DNA of 64,000 nt from JAKFDI01 sp044508835. Its GTDB lineage: Bacteria > Pseudomonadota > Gammaproteobacteria > Burkholderiales > Burkholderiaceae_C. The stretch lies in contig JBIQHD010000002.1 in assembly GCA_044508835.1 (NCBI GenBank), positions 62,001 through 126,000 of the forward strand, given 5' to 3'. The notes under the pieces are model-generated. The model was not told the origin of the DNA. It worked only from the letters and a program-made list of their open reading frames with translations, and did no database searches. Shown in pieces: positions 1 to 8,112 of this stretch. The translations under genes and the position numbers were made by a program. Each line of letters begins with the position of its first letter. Position 1 is the stretch's first letter.

Positions 1-1049
1 ACCGCGAGCATGTCGCCGTTGCCCGAGAGCTTGTGCCCCAGCATCGGCGAGAGGTCGAGCCTCTTCTTTGCCTTCGCGGAACGCAGCAGCAGCTCGGTCG
101 AGCCGAAGGTGCCGGCGGCGAGCACCACGCGCCGCGCCGGCAGGCGAAACACGTCGTTGGCATGAGGGGTGCGGCCCCCTTGCCGCTGCCGGCGCCGCAG
201 CGTCTCGTCGGTGTGGTTCAGCACCACGGTCCACAGGCCGTCGTCGCCGCGCTCCAGCCACAAGGCGGTCGCGCCGGTGTAGAGCTCGGCGCCCTGCCGG
301 CGTGCCTGCGCGAGCAGGTTCAGGTCCAGCGATTCCTTGGCGCCGAAGTTGCACCCGGTGGCGCAGTCGCCGCACCGCTCGCAGGGGTTCAGCGCGATGC
401 CGGCGCTGCTCGTCGCGGCATTGCCGAGCGCGATCGACAGAGGCACCTTCTTCGCCTGTTTCGGGTGCAGCCGCATGAGCGCGCCCTGCTTCGCCGGCGG
501 GGCCGTGTCGAGGGTGTTCGGGCGGCCGCCATGGGAGGCGCCCAGGCGCTGCGCCGCCGCGTCGAGCCAGCGCCGCAGCGCGCGCGGGCGGCGCAGCGCG
601 CCCGGCCAGCCGGAACGCCGCAGGGCCGCGTCGTCGGGCGGCTCGATCACGCCGGCGTTGATCAGCGAGCCGCCGCCCAGGCCGTTGGCGACGAGGGCGC
701 TCAGGTCGTCCGACAGGCGCAGGTCGAACAGGCCTTCGCGGCGCCCGCGCGGCGTGCTGCGCCCCGCCGTGCTGAAGCGCACGTGGCCTGCCAGCTCCGC
801 CGCACGGGTGGGAAAGGCGCCCGGCAGGTACTCGCGTCCGCGCTCGAGCACGCACACGCACAGGGGCTTGCCGGCGGAGTCGACGCAGGCCGAGAACTCG
901 GCGGCCGCGACGGCGCCGCCGTAGCCGCTGCCGATGACGACCACGTCGTAGGGCTCGACGGCCTCCCCGGCGCCGTCGAGCCGCGCGGCCAGCACCTCGA
1001 ACCCCTGGGACAGCCAGCGCGTGGCGCGCCTAGGCGAAGGCTTCTCCAT
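1..1049 (-). CDS. GMC-family FAD oxidoreductase, 3' end cut by the window
   Basis: Flavin-dependent dehydrogenase/oxidase of the glucose-methanol-choline family, probably cytoplasmic. The frame read from ATG at 1049 has an N-terminal dinucleotide-binding motif (VVIGSGYGGAVAAAE, about residues 37-51), then ERGREYLPG, then the family segment NGLGGGSLINAGV. A cysteine-rich stretch (CERCGDCATGCNFGAKESLD) is like that of the cholesterol-oxidase-type branch rather than choline dehydrogenase. About 350 residues are present; the C-terminal half with the catalytic His lies outside the window, so the substrate cannot be named. The ATG overlaps the end of the upstream histidine kinase gene by 20 bases in another frame, suggesting translational coupling and one transcript with the two-component genes. 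Family is secure; substrate is unknown. Confidence 0.85.
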   Translation of the reverse strand, partial: MEKPSPRRATRWLSQGFEVLAARLDGAGEAVEPYDVVVIGSGYGGAVAAAEFSACVDSAGKPLCVCVLERGREYLPGAFPTRAAELAGHVRFSTAGRSTPRGRREGLFDLRLSDDLSALVANGLGGGSLINAGVIEPPDDAALRRSGWPGALRRPRALRRWLDAAAQRLGASHGGRPNTLDTAPPAKQGALMRLHPKQAKKVPLSIALGNAATSSAGIALNPCERCGDCATGCNFGAKESLDLNLLAQARRQGAELYTGATALWLERGDDGLWTVVLNHTDETLRRRQRQGGRTPHANDVFRLPARRVVLAAGTFGSTELLLRSAKAKKRLDLSPMLGHKLSGNGDMLA

Positions 1050-2775
1050 CGGATGTCTCCCGTGGTGTGGTTTCTTGTGCGATGGCGCGCGACAGCGCAT
1101 CGGCCGCCACCGGCTTGTGCAGCATGCGCAGCCCCGCCTCGCGCGCCTGGCGCAGGCGTGCGGGGTGCGTGTCGCCGCTGATCAGCAGCGCCGGCAGGCC
1201 GGGCCACAGGCGGCGCAGCCGCGCGATGGCGGCAATGCCGTCGCCTTCGCGCAGCCGCAGGTCGCACAGCACGATGTCGGGGCGCTGCCGGTCGGCCTGC
1301 GCCAGCGCTTCCCGGGCATCGGCGGCGAGCAGGGGATGGGCGCCCAGGCGTTCGAGCAGGGCCTGCATGCCCAGGCGCACGCCCGGCTCGTCGTCGACGA
1401 CCAGGATGCGCAGCCCGGTGATGTCGGCCGCGCCCATGGTGTCCGGCGGGCTCGCGGCCGACTCGCACGCCGGCAGCCAGAGCGACACCGTGGTCCCGCG
1501 GCCGAGGGCGGAGTCGATGCCCAGGGGCAGCCCGAGCAGGTCGACGAGGCGGCGCACGATCGCCAGGCCCAGCCCCAGGCCCTGCGTGCGGTCGCTCTCG
1601 GCGTTGCCGACCTGGAAGAACTCCTCGAACACATGCGCGCGGTCGGCGTCGTCGATGCCGCAGCCGGTGTCCTCGACCGACAGGCGCCAGCCGGTATCGG
1701 CGCGCGCCAGCCGCAGTGTGACGTGGCCGCGCTGGGTGTACTTCAATGCGTTGTCCAGCAGGTTGGACAGCACCCGCTCGAGCAGCAGCGGGTCGGTGCG
1801 GCAGCTCGCCATGGCCGGCAGCTGCCATTGCAGCGCCAGCCCTTTGCGCTCGGCCCGTGGGCGCGCCTGCTGGCCCAGTCGCTCGACGAGCCCGGCCAGG
1901 TCGATGACGACGGGCTGCGGCTTGACCACCTGCGCATCGAGCTTGGAGATGTCGAGCAGCGCGTCGAGTTGCTCCGACAGCCCCGTCGATGCGGCGCGCA
2001 GGTGGCCCACGATGGCGCGCGTCGGCTCGTCCAGGGGGCGCAGCCACAGGGCCTCGACGAACAGCGTCAGCGTGTGCATGGGCTGGCGCAGGTCGTGGCT
2101 CGCCGAGGCGAGAAAGCGTGTCTTCGCACCGTTCGCCGCCTCGGCGCGGGCCAGCGCGGCATCCTTCTCGCGCCGGATGGTGAACGACTCGTCGAAGAGC
2201 CGGTGGCCGTCGCGCGCCAGCCCGAGCAGCACCGCCGCGAACAGGACGATCAGCGCGGCGAGCATGCCTTCGATCCAGCTCGCGGCATGGGTGCCCATGC
2301 CGGTCAGCCAGGACACGGTGAGGCACAGCACGTTCGGCAGCATGTAGGCCAGGAAGATGTCCCGGTGGCCCATCGTCGTGGCGACCGAGGCGGTGCACAT
2401 GCCCAGGATCAACAGCGTCTGCACCACGCGCGCGTAGTCGCTCAGGAACGGCGCGAAGCCGAGCGACGCCGCATGCACGATGCCGTTGAGCGCGCTGAGC
2501 CAGACGGCGACATTCAGGCGCCGGTGCACCGGCACCTGCGTCGCCTGGGCCAGGCGCGGCAGCACCAGGCGGCGCAGCAGCAGCATGATCCCCACGGCGG
2601 CGAGCCAGCTGGCCACGGCCGCGCGCGGCACCGTCGTCCAGGCGATGCCTGCCATCAGTGCGGATTCGGCCAGCACCGGCAGCGGCGTGCGTTTCGCTTG
2701 GCGCGCCAGCAGGCGCAGCAAGGCCTCGTCGGCGGTGGGAGCCGGCGCCTGCGCCGCGTGTATTGCCGACTGCAT
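1030..2775 (-). CDS. Membrane hybrid sensor histidine kinase with C-terminal receiver
   Basis: 581-residue sensor kinase. Residues about 35-185 hold five or six hydrophobic segments and form the membrane sensor. The HisKA dimerisation domain carries the phosphoacceptor in SASHDLRQPMHTL (His227). The HATPase_c domain shows the N box (LSNLLDNALKYT, about 336-347), EDTGCGID and GLGLGLAIV. After a short linker comes a receiver domain (RILVVDDEPG, about 456-465) with phosphoacceptor Asp505 in IVLCDLRL. It lies 24 bases downstream of a LuxR-type response regulator gene and overlaps the GMC oxidoreductase start, so the three are probably one operon. The hybrid layout suggests either a phosphorelay or feedback on kinase activity. 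The signal is unknown. Confidence 0.95.
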   Translation of the reverse strand: MQSAIHAAQAPAPTADEALLRLLARQAKRTPLPVLAESALMAGIAWTTVPRAAVASWLAAVGIMLLLRRLVLPRLAQATQVPVHRRLNVAVWLSALNGIVHAASLGFAPFLSDYARVVQTLLILGMCTASVATTMGHRDIFLAYMLPNVLCLTVSWLTGMGTHAASWIEGMLAALIVLFAAVLLGLARDGHRLFDESFTIRREKDAALARAEAANGAKTRFLASASHDLRQPMHTLTLFVEALWLRPLDEPTRAIVGHLRAASTGLSEQLDALLDISKLDAQVVKPQPVVIDLAGLVERLGQQARPRAERKGLALQWQLPAMASCRTDPLLLERVLSNLLDNALKYTQRGHVTLRLARADTGWRLSVEDTGCGIDDADRAHVFEEFFQVGNAESDRTQGLGLGLAIVRRLVDLLGLPLGIDSALGRGTTVSLWLPACESAASPPDTMGAADITGLRILVVDDEPGVRLGMQALLERLGAHPLLAADAREALAQADRQRPDIVLCDLRLREGDGIAAIARLRRLWPGLPALLISGDTHPARLRQAREAGLRMLHKPVAADALSRAIAQETTPRETSDGEAFA

Positions 2776-2799
2776 GGCGCCGCGTGCCCGTGAACCGCC

Positions 2800-3444
2800 C
2801 TACGGCCGGCAGCGGGCGATGCCACCCAGCTGCTGCAGCAGCCCCGACTCGTGGACGCGCCGGTAGGCCGCCGTGCGGTTGGCCACGCCGAGGATCTGGA
2901 AGATCGCCGAGGTGTGCGTCTTCACCGTCCCTTCGGCGATGCGCAGTTCGCGGGCGATCACCTTGTTGGGCTTGCCTTGCAGCAGGCCCTGCAGCACGTC
3001 GAGCTGGCGCTCGCTGAACAGGCCCATCTGCACGTCGGTGCGGCCCGGGCGAACGGTGGCGAATGCCTCGGGCGGCAGGTAGATGCCGCTGGCGAGCACC
3101 AGGCGCAGCGCCTGCACGGTCACGGCGGCGTTCGTCGTCTTGGTGACGAAACCGGAGGCGCCGGCATCGATGGCGGCCAGGATCAGCGCCGGGTCGATTT
3201 CGCCGGAAACGACGACCACCGGCACGTGCTCGAACGCGGCCTTGACTGCGCGCAGCGCCTCCAGGCCGCTGCAGTCGGGCAGCTTCATGTCGAGCAGCAC
3301 GAGATCGACGGCGCGTTCGCCCGGGGCCAGTGCCTCGCCCACGCTGCCGGCCTCTTCCACCGTGACCGACGGCTCCAGCCCCGCCAGCAGGGCGCGCAGC
3401 CCCTCGCGGAACAAGGGGTGGTCATCGACGATGAGGACGCGCAT
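2800..3444 (-). CDS. NarL/LuxR-family response regulator
   Basis: 214-residue DNA-binding response regulator. The receiver domain begins at the start codon (MRVLIVDDHPLFREGLRALL) with the acidic pair at 7-8 and probable phosphoacceptor Asp52 (LVLLDMKLPD). The C-terminal GerE-type helix-turn-helix covers about 145-205 (LSERQLDVLQGLLQGKPNKVIA, then IAEGTVKTHTSAIFQILGV). I chose ATG 3444 because the receiver fold starts there; the frame stays open upstream to 3732 but that part is Arg-rich and not domain-like. It is the likely partner of the hybrid kinase just downstream. Possible targets are its own operon and the divergent lipoprotein gene, since a 9-bp inverted repeat lies in the shared upstream region. 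Confidence 0.95.
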   Translation of the reverse strand: MRVLIVDDHPLFREGLRALLAGLEPSVTVEEAGSVGEALAPGERAVDLVLLDMKLPDCSGLEALRAVKAAFEHVPVVVVSGEIDPALILAAIDAGASGFVTKTTNAAVTVQALRLVLASGIYLPPEAFATVRPGRTDVQMGLFSERQLDVLQGLLQGKPNKVIARELRIAEGTVKTHTSAIFQILGVANRTAAYRRVHESGLLQQLGGIARCRP

Positions 3445-3761
3445 GGGATGCCTGCTCCGACGTCGGGGAGGCCGAATCATCGGCCAAGAAGCGCCCGCTG
3501 TGCACCTCAACCGAAGGGGTAAACCGGCGTTGCCCCGCCCATGCCACCGGTTGAGGCCGCGACGCGACCTTTGGCGGATGCGCCGCCCGCGCGAAGCGCC
3601 GACCCTTCGCCTCCACGACTCACGACGATCAGGAGGACGACATGGACGCTTCACCGGTTCGCGCCTTCGGCATCCGCCTGCGCGCCGCGCCGAGACCTGT
3701 TCCCCGCCTCGATCCGGCTCGCGGCGGATCACCGATGACCACCGATCCGAGGAGACCTGTC
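3445..3761. other. Divergent intergenic region, 317 bp
   Basis: Non-coding spacer between the response regulator (leftward) and the first lipoprotein (rightward). It holds a long-spaced inverted repeat (3505-3556) and the first copy of a leader repeat that recurs before the second lipoprotein (from 3683). An ATG at 3642 follows a strong Shine-Dalgarno-like AGGAGG and is in frame with the lipoprotein; starting there would add 40 Arg/Pro-rich residues before the signal peptide, so I treat it as unlikely. No sigma-70 promoter stands out. Confidence 0.6.
3505..3556. promoter_or_regulatory. Inverted repeat, candidate operator
   Basis: Perfect 9-bp arms CCTCAACCG (3505-3513) and CGGTTGAGG (3548-3556), separated by 34 bases, lie upstream of both the response regulator and the lipoprotein gene. 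The position would suit autoregulation or control of the lipoprotein by the neighbouring regulator. Only the sequence symmetry is seen; function is inferred. Confidence 0.4.
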
Positions 3762-3875
3762 ATGAAGACCCATCGCAACCGCCGTCGTCTCTTCCGTCGT
3801 CCATCTCGTCTGCCGGTCCTGTCGGCGCTTGCCGGTGCGGCGCTTGGGCTCGCTGCCTGCGGCGGCGGCGGCACT
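3683..3875 (+). repeat. Leader/signal-peptide repeat, copy 1
   Basis: Covers the 5' leader, ribosome-binding site and signal-peptide codons of the first lipoprotein. It matches 5051-5235 closely: both contain CCGCGCCGAGACCTGTT, CGCCTCGATCCGGCTCGCGG, CCACCGATCCGAGGAGAC and ATGAAGACCCATCGCAA. Copy 1 has about ten extra bases before the Shine-Dalgarno. The length difference puts the upstream parts in different frames, which argues that they are untranslated and that ATGAAGACC is the true start in both. Confidence 0.85.
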
Positions 3876-4742
3876 GACGGCGGCGGCTTCTTCGCCATCA
3901 CCGGCGCGCTGGAGGCCGGCGGCGTGCCTGTCACCATCTGCATCGACGATGCCGCCTTCACGGATCCAGCTACCGACAAGGGCAAGCGGATCGCGGCGAA
4001 CCTGGCCGCGTACTACGGTGTCGTGGGCGGCTATACCTCGCAAGCGGCCGAGGGCCAGAGCTGCCGCGATCGCTTTGGGTTGATCGCCCACCTGCTCAGC
4101 ACCGACGACTACAACAAGAAGGTGCTGCCCGCGTTGGCGCAGAAGCCATCGCCTGACGGCGAGACGCCGTCGTCGACTGGCGGAGGTGCATCCAGCGGAG
4201 GGTCGTCCGGCGGAGATTCATCCGACGCGGGGTCGTCGAGCGGAGGATCACCCGGCGGAGGGTCGCCCACGGCCCCGCCCGTGACGCCACGCGCCTGCGC
4301 TGGCGGCGGCGGCGCAGGCACCGACGGTCTCGAACTCTACGGGTCGACGTCGTACACCGGTCTGCCACAAGCTGCCGGGTCGTCCGGAACCGTGACCCTC
4401 GATCCGGGCGAGATTCGTTTCAGCAATCCGAACATGGGCCCGGCGGCCACCACCGGCTCCTTGCGCATTCAGCTGTGGGCAGTGCCCGGCAACTACACCG
4501 GCGGCAGCATCAGCGGCTTCATCGTCGCCACGCTTCCCTTGCGCTTCACCAACGGCGGCACCCAGCTTGGCAACGACGCCTCGTCGAATCTTGTGACGCA
4601 GGTCCTGTCGGCGCGCACGCCGGCTGCCGGCTCGTACTGCATGGTGATCACCTTCGAGGAGTACTCCTCGAACTGCGCGGCCTCCGATCGCTACTGCATC
4701 GTCGATTGGGCCCAGTTCGACACCGCGGCGATCTTCCGTTAG
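3762..4742 (+). CDS. Putative lipoprotein with Ser/Gly linker
   Basis: 326 residues; no family recognised. An Arg-rich n-region (MKTHRNRRRLFRR) and hydrophobic stretch end in a lipobox (GLAAC followed by GGGG), so it should be a lipid-anchored envelope protein. A small N-terminal part (to about 125) is followed by a low-complexity Ser/Gly/Pro linker (about 137-180) and a C-terminal domain rich in beta-type sequence with Cys in SYCMVITF, NCAAS and RYCIVDW, possibly disulfide-bonded. The start has a good ribosome-binding site (GAGGAGACCTGTC before ATG 3762). Its leader and signal peptide are duplicated before the downstream lipoprotein, but the mature proteins do not look alike. Confidence 0.8.
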   Translation: MKTHRNRRRLFRRPSRLPVLSALAGAALGLAACGGGGTDGGGFFAITGALEAGGVPVTICIDDAAFTDPATDKGKRIAANLAAYYGVVGGYTSQAAEGQSCRDRFGLIAHLLSTDDYNKKVLPALAQKPSPDGETPSSTGGGASSGGSSGGDSSDAGSSSGGSPGGGSPTAPPVTPRACAGGGGAGTDGLELYGSTSYTGLPQAAGSSGTVTLDPGEIRFSNPNMGPAATTGSLRIQLWAVPGNYTGGSISGFIVATLPLRFTNGGTQLGNDASSNLVTQVLSARTPAAGSYCMVITFEEYSSNCAASDRYCIVDWAQFDTAAIFR

Positions 4743-4836
4743 CCCCCACGCTCGCACCTGCTCAGCGGCGCCGGCCCCGTGTTCAGCCGGTTCACGTCTC
4801 GCCCTACCACACGTTTCGACATTCGAAGGAGCCGCC

Positions 4837-5028
4837 ATGAACTCGCCATCCCGTTCTTCACGCCTCTTCGCTCTCACGGCCGTGTACTTTGCCCCTGCCT
4901 GCCGGATCGCCGCCTGCGGCGGCGGTACCTCGCCGACTGAGAAGACCGGGTTGCACAGCTCCTGCGACCCGTTGCATCAGATCGCCCCCCTGCCACCGCT
5001 GGCCCCTGCGCCGAGTGCCCGCGGCTGA
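4837..5028 (+). pseudogene. Small lipoprotein-like frame, possible remnant
   Basis: A 63-residue frame with a good ribosome-binding site (GAAGGAGCCGCC before ATG). It starts like a lipoprotein: basic start, FALTAVYFAPAC hydrophobic stretch, then RIAACGGGTSP, which resembles the AACGGGG lipobox of both neighbours but with Arg three residues before the Cys and a broken hydrophobic core. It ends in a short Pro-rich tail. It could be a short real lipoprotein, or what is left of a third member of this lipoprotein array. I favour a remnant. Confidence 0.4.
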
Positions 5029-5050
5029 ACCCCTGCACGACGGCGGCCGG

Positions 5051-5235
5051 CGCCGCGCCGAGACCTGTTTCCCGCCTCGATCCGGCTCGCGGCGGGACCA
5101 CCGATCCGAGGAGACATCCATGAAGACCCATCGCAATCGCCGTCATCCGTCCCGTCGTCCGTCACGCCTGCCGGCCCTGTCGGCCCTCGCCGGCGCCGCG
5201 CTGCTGCTCGCCGCCTGCGGGGGCGGGGGCGGAGG
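5051..5235 (+). repeat. Leader/signal-peptide repeat, copy 2
   Basis: Second copy of the element at 3683-3875. It includes the Shine-Dalgarno (GAGGAGACATCC), the ATG at 5120 and the whole signal peptide up to the lipobox. Similarity stops soon after the lipobox Cys, so the repeat looks like a duplicated expression and export cassette in front of two unrelated mature domains. Confidence 0.85.
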
Positions 5236-7129
5236 CGACGACGCCACGCCCGCCGACGGCTCGACCGTCGACCTGTCCACCCGCGTCATCGACGGGGCCA
5301 TCGGCAATGCGCTGGTGTGCCTGGACAAGAACGCCAATGCCATGTGCGACGAGGGCGAGCCTTCGGGCCGCAGCGCGGCCGACGGCTCGGTCACCTTGAA
5401 GGTGGCGCCCGAGGACGCCGGCAAGTTCCCGCTGGCGGCAGTCGTCGGCACCGATGCCACCGATGCCGTGCACGGCCCGGTGACGAGCGGGTTCGTGCTG
5501 CGCGCTCCGGGCGATGCCAGCGCGGCGATCACGCCCCTGTCCACGCTGGTGACGGTGGTCGCCGAAAGCAGCGGACAGACGACGGCGCAGGCCGATGCGC
5601 TGCTGCGCGAGCAACTCGGCTTCGGCGGCTCGCTGCTCGGCAACCCGATGGAAGGGTCGGACCCGGCGCTGGCCATCCAGGCCAAGGATCTGGCGCGCGT
5701 GCTGGTGCTGGCGCAGCAGCAGGCCGTCGAGGTCTTCAAGGCGGCCGAAGGCAGCCAGGACAGCAGCGGCGCCTCCATCACGCCGGCCGACGTGACCCGG
5801 CTCGCACACCAGGTCGTGGTCGGTGCCGCGCAGCAGCTGGCGGCCATTCCGGCTTCCGAGGCGGCGCGCACCGCCTCGGGCTCGGCGGAACTGGACGCCG
5901 CGCTGAAGTCCGGTGTGCACGCCTTCGCCGCCGAGAACATCGGCACGCCGACTTCGCAGCAGGTGGTGGCAGCGATCGAAGGCGCGCGCCCGCAGTCCGA
6001 CACCGCGGCGCCTGAACCCGCGGCGACAGCCACCGCGTCGCTGCGCTGGTTCACCTATTCGGATGCGGGCAACTGGTACTTCCGTACCTTCCAGTCCACG
6101 GCCGCCCAGAACGTCACCGATGCCAACGGCCTGCGCCACTTCACCGAAACGCGCAAGCGCGCGCAGGGCGGCGCGGTGCAGACCTTCGGCGAGACGGCCT
6201 ATGCCCGCACCGACCTCTACTGGAACGGCTCGCAGTGGTTCCGGTGCCCCGAGTCCTACGAGCACAGCTACGAGCCCTTCTCGGCCACGGCGGCTTCCGA
6301 AGCGCTCTACTGCGGGGTCTACAAGAGCCAGAACCGGCGGGTGCGAAAGGACATCGGCCAGCGGCCGATGTCCGAGGTGGTGGCCGAGATCCGGGCCTTC
6401 ACGGGCCGCGACGGCGAAGGCGACTACGCGAGCTGGGGGCCTTCGCCCGCCGACCCGCGGCTTGCGGGGAAGCGCTTCCCGGCGGGGTCCACGCTGGCGA
6501 TCTACGACTCCGCGGACAACCTCTCGGCGCCCGATGCCTACCGGCCCGCCGACGTGGTCGTCGCCTACCGGGCCGACGTGGCGGCGGGCGGGTCGTCGGC
6601 GGCCGGTGCCGCCTGCGGGCAGGTGACGAACGAGAACTCCGCCCTCTTCAATGTGAGCCCGGCGACGCTCGAGGCCCTCGTCGCCGCGTATCCGGGCACG
6701 CCCTGCGTGCACGACTCGACGGCGGGCCGCAACGAGTGGTGGAGCAACAGCACCATCGGTATCGGCAACGTGGCGGCGCCGCAGGACGATCCGCGCTACA
6801 AGGACGAGCGTTCGATCCGCGTCGCTTTCGCCGCCGGGCAGGTGGCCAAGTTCTACAGCTGCCTGCTGCGTGCCGACAACTCGTCGTCGAGGAACTGCGA
6901 TGCCGCCGGCACCAGCACCTACACGATCGAGACGTTGGGCGACGCGAAGGTGTTGCGCTTCGCCGCCGCCCCGGCCGCGGCCGTCCCGCTCGCATACTCG
7001 CGCATCTTCGTGGAGCGCGGGGGCAAGGTGTACTTCGGCTACCACAACAAGCCGCGCACCAGCCGCAGCCAGCGGCTGGACGAAACGGCCACCGACGCCC
7101 TGTTCAACGCCCTGGGCGTCACCCGCTGA
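5120..7129 (+). CDS. Large putative lipoprotein with calcium-loop-like N-terminus
   Basis: 669 residues. The signal peptide ends in a lipobox (LLLAAC, then a Gly run). The mature N-terminus has VIDGAIGNALVCLDKNANAMC: an acidic D-K-N-x-N loop like those in surface proteins with EF-hand-like or carboxypeptidase-regulatory-like repeats, followed by ITPLSTLVTVV, a motif common in such lipoproteins. The middle is Ala/Gln-rich helix-type sequence (about 165-290). The C-terminal part (about 305-669) is rich in Trp, Tyr and Cys (NWYFRTF, WNGSQWFRCPESYEH, NEWWSNSTIGIG) and matches no family I know. It is convergent with the M48 protease gene, 17 bases apart. Location: outer or inner membrane lipoprotein; function unknown. 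Confidence 0.8.
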   Translation: MKTHRNRRHPSRRPSRLPALSALAGAALLLAACGGGGGGDDATPADGSTVDLSTRVIDGAIGNALVCLDKNANAMCDEGEPSGRSAADGSVTLKVAPEDAGKFPLAAVVGTDATDAVHGPVTSGFVLRAPGDASAAITPLSTLVTVVAESSGQTTAQADALLREQLGFGGSLLGNPMEGSDPALAIQAKDLARVLVLAQQQAVEVFKAAEGSQDSSGASITPADVTRLAHQVVVGAAQQLAAIPASEAARTASGSAELDAALKSGVHAFAAENIGTPTSQQVVAAIEGARPQSDTAAPEPAATATASLRWFTYSDAGNWYFRTFQSTAAQNVTDANGLRHFTETRKRAQGGAVQTFGETAYARTDLYWNGSQWFRCPESYEHSYEPFSATAASEALYCGVYKSQNRRVRKDIGQRPMSEVVAEIRAFTGRDGEGDYASWGPSPADPRLAGKRFPAGSTLAIYDSADNLSAPDAYRPADVVVAYRADVAAGGSSAAGAACGQVTNENSALFNVSPATLEALVAAYPGTPCVHDSTAGRNEWWSNSTIGIGNVAAPQDDPRYKDERSIRVAFAAGQVAKFYSCLLRADNSSSRNCDAAGTSTYTIETLGDAKVLRFAAAPAAAVPLAYSRIFVERGGKVYFGYHNKPRTSRSQRLDETATDALFNALGVTR

Positions 7130-7146
7130 AGCGGACTCGGCGGCCG

Positions 7147-8073
7147 TCAGCCCTTCGGCGGCCCGAAGGTTCGCGCCGGCTTCGGCGCCTTCGCGTACAG
7201 CCCCTGCACCGCCGGCAGGGTGTTGCGGATGTCGCGGATGCGCGTCTCGCCGGCCGGGTGGGTGGACAGCCACTGCGGCGGGGCGCCCTTGCTGGCTTCG
7301 CCCATCTTCTGCCACAGCGTGATGCCGGCCTCGGGGTCGTAGCCGGCGCGCGCGGCGAGTTCGAGGCCGACCTTGTCGGCTTCGAGCTCGTCGTCGCGGC
7401 CGAAGCGCAGGGTGAGCAGCTGGCCGCCCAGGTTGGCGAGGTAGCGCCCGCCGCTGCCCAGGCCCAGCAGCGCGGCGCCGAGCTCGATCAGCCCGTTGGT
7501 CGCGGCGCTCTTGCCCATGCGCTCGCGCGCATGCTCGCGCAGCGCGTGGGCGATCTCGTGGCCCATCACCATCGCCACCTCGTCGTCGGTGGCCTTCAGC
7601 TGGTCGAGCAGCCCGTAGTAGAAGGCGATCTTGCCGCCGGGCATGCAGAAGGCGTTGACCTGCTGGCTGCCGATGAGGTTGATCTCCCACTTCCAGTTCG
7701 CCGCGCGCGGCGTCGACTTGAGGTTGGGCACGTTGCTGAACGGGATGATGCGGTCGGCGATCGACCGCAGCCGCACCACCTGCGGGTGGCTGGCCGGCGC
7801 CAGCGCCTTCTGCTGCTTCGCCTGCGCCAGCATTTGGTTGTACTGCTGGGCCGCGGCCTGCTCGATCTCCTCGGCCGGCACCAGGCCGCCGAGCTGCGAG
7901 CGGCTGTCCATCTGCACCTGGGCCTGCCCCGGCAGTGCGAGGGCCGCGCCGCCGGCCAGCAGCCCGCCGGTGAACAGGCGCCGCCCGTGCAGGCGGCAGC
8001 GGCAGCCGAAGGCGTGCAGCCCGAGCGCCGGGTCGGGCTGGAAGTCGGCGCGGGGATCGAAGATGGCACTCAT
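7147..8073 (-). CDS. M48-family zinc metalloprotease, probably Tat- or Sec-exported
   Basis: 308 residues. The catalytic motif GHEIAHALREHARERMG places zinc ligands His172 and His176 with catalytic Glu173; the third ligand is likely Glu in DELEADKVG. This matches peptidase M48 of the LoiP/YcaL/HtpX-like periplasmic group. The N-terminus is unusual: about 30 residues with a CxC, then GRRLFTGGLLAGGAALALPGQAQ, which resembles a twin-arginine signal. I chose ATG 8073, preceded by GGAAAA; a TTG at 8094 would add seven residues. The ampG-like gene is just upstream on the same strand. Role: probably quality control of envelope proteins. Confidence 0.88.
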   Translation of the reverse strand: MSAIFDPRADFQPDPALGLHAFGCRCRLHGRRLFTGGLLAGGAALALPGQAQVQMDSRSQLGGLVPAEEIEQAAAQQYNQMLAQAKQQKALAPASHPQVVRLRSIADRIIPFSNVPNLKSTPRAANWKWEINLIGSQQVNAFCMPGGKIAFYYGLLDQLKATDDEVAMVMGHEIAHALREHARERMGKSAATNGLIELGAALLGLGSGGRYLANLGGQLLTLRFGRDDELEADKVGLELAARAGYDPEAGITLWQKMGEASKGAPPQWLSTHPAGETRIRDIRNTLPAVQGLYAKAPKPARTFGPPKG

Positions 8074-8112
8074 GGGGTTTTCCGACTCGTTCAAGGCAAG
8101 GCTTGTTCCCGC

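Noticed and set aside
3642..3761. Upstream ATG with a strong AGGAGG as true start of the first lipoprotein
   Set aside because: It would bury the signal peptide behind 40 residues, and the repeated leader before the second lipoprotein is in another frame there, so this stretch is probably untranslated.
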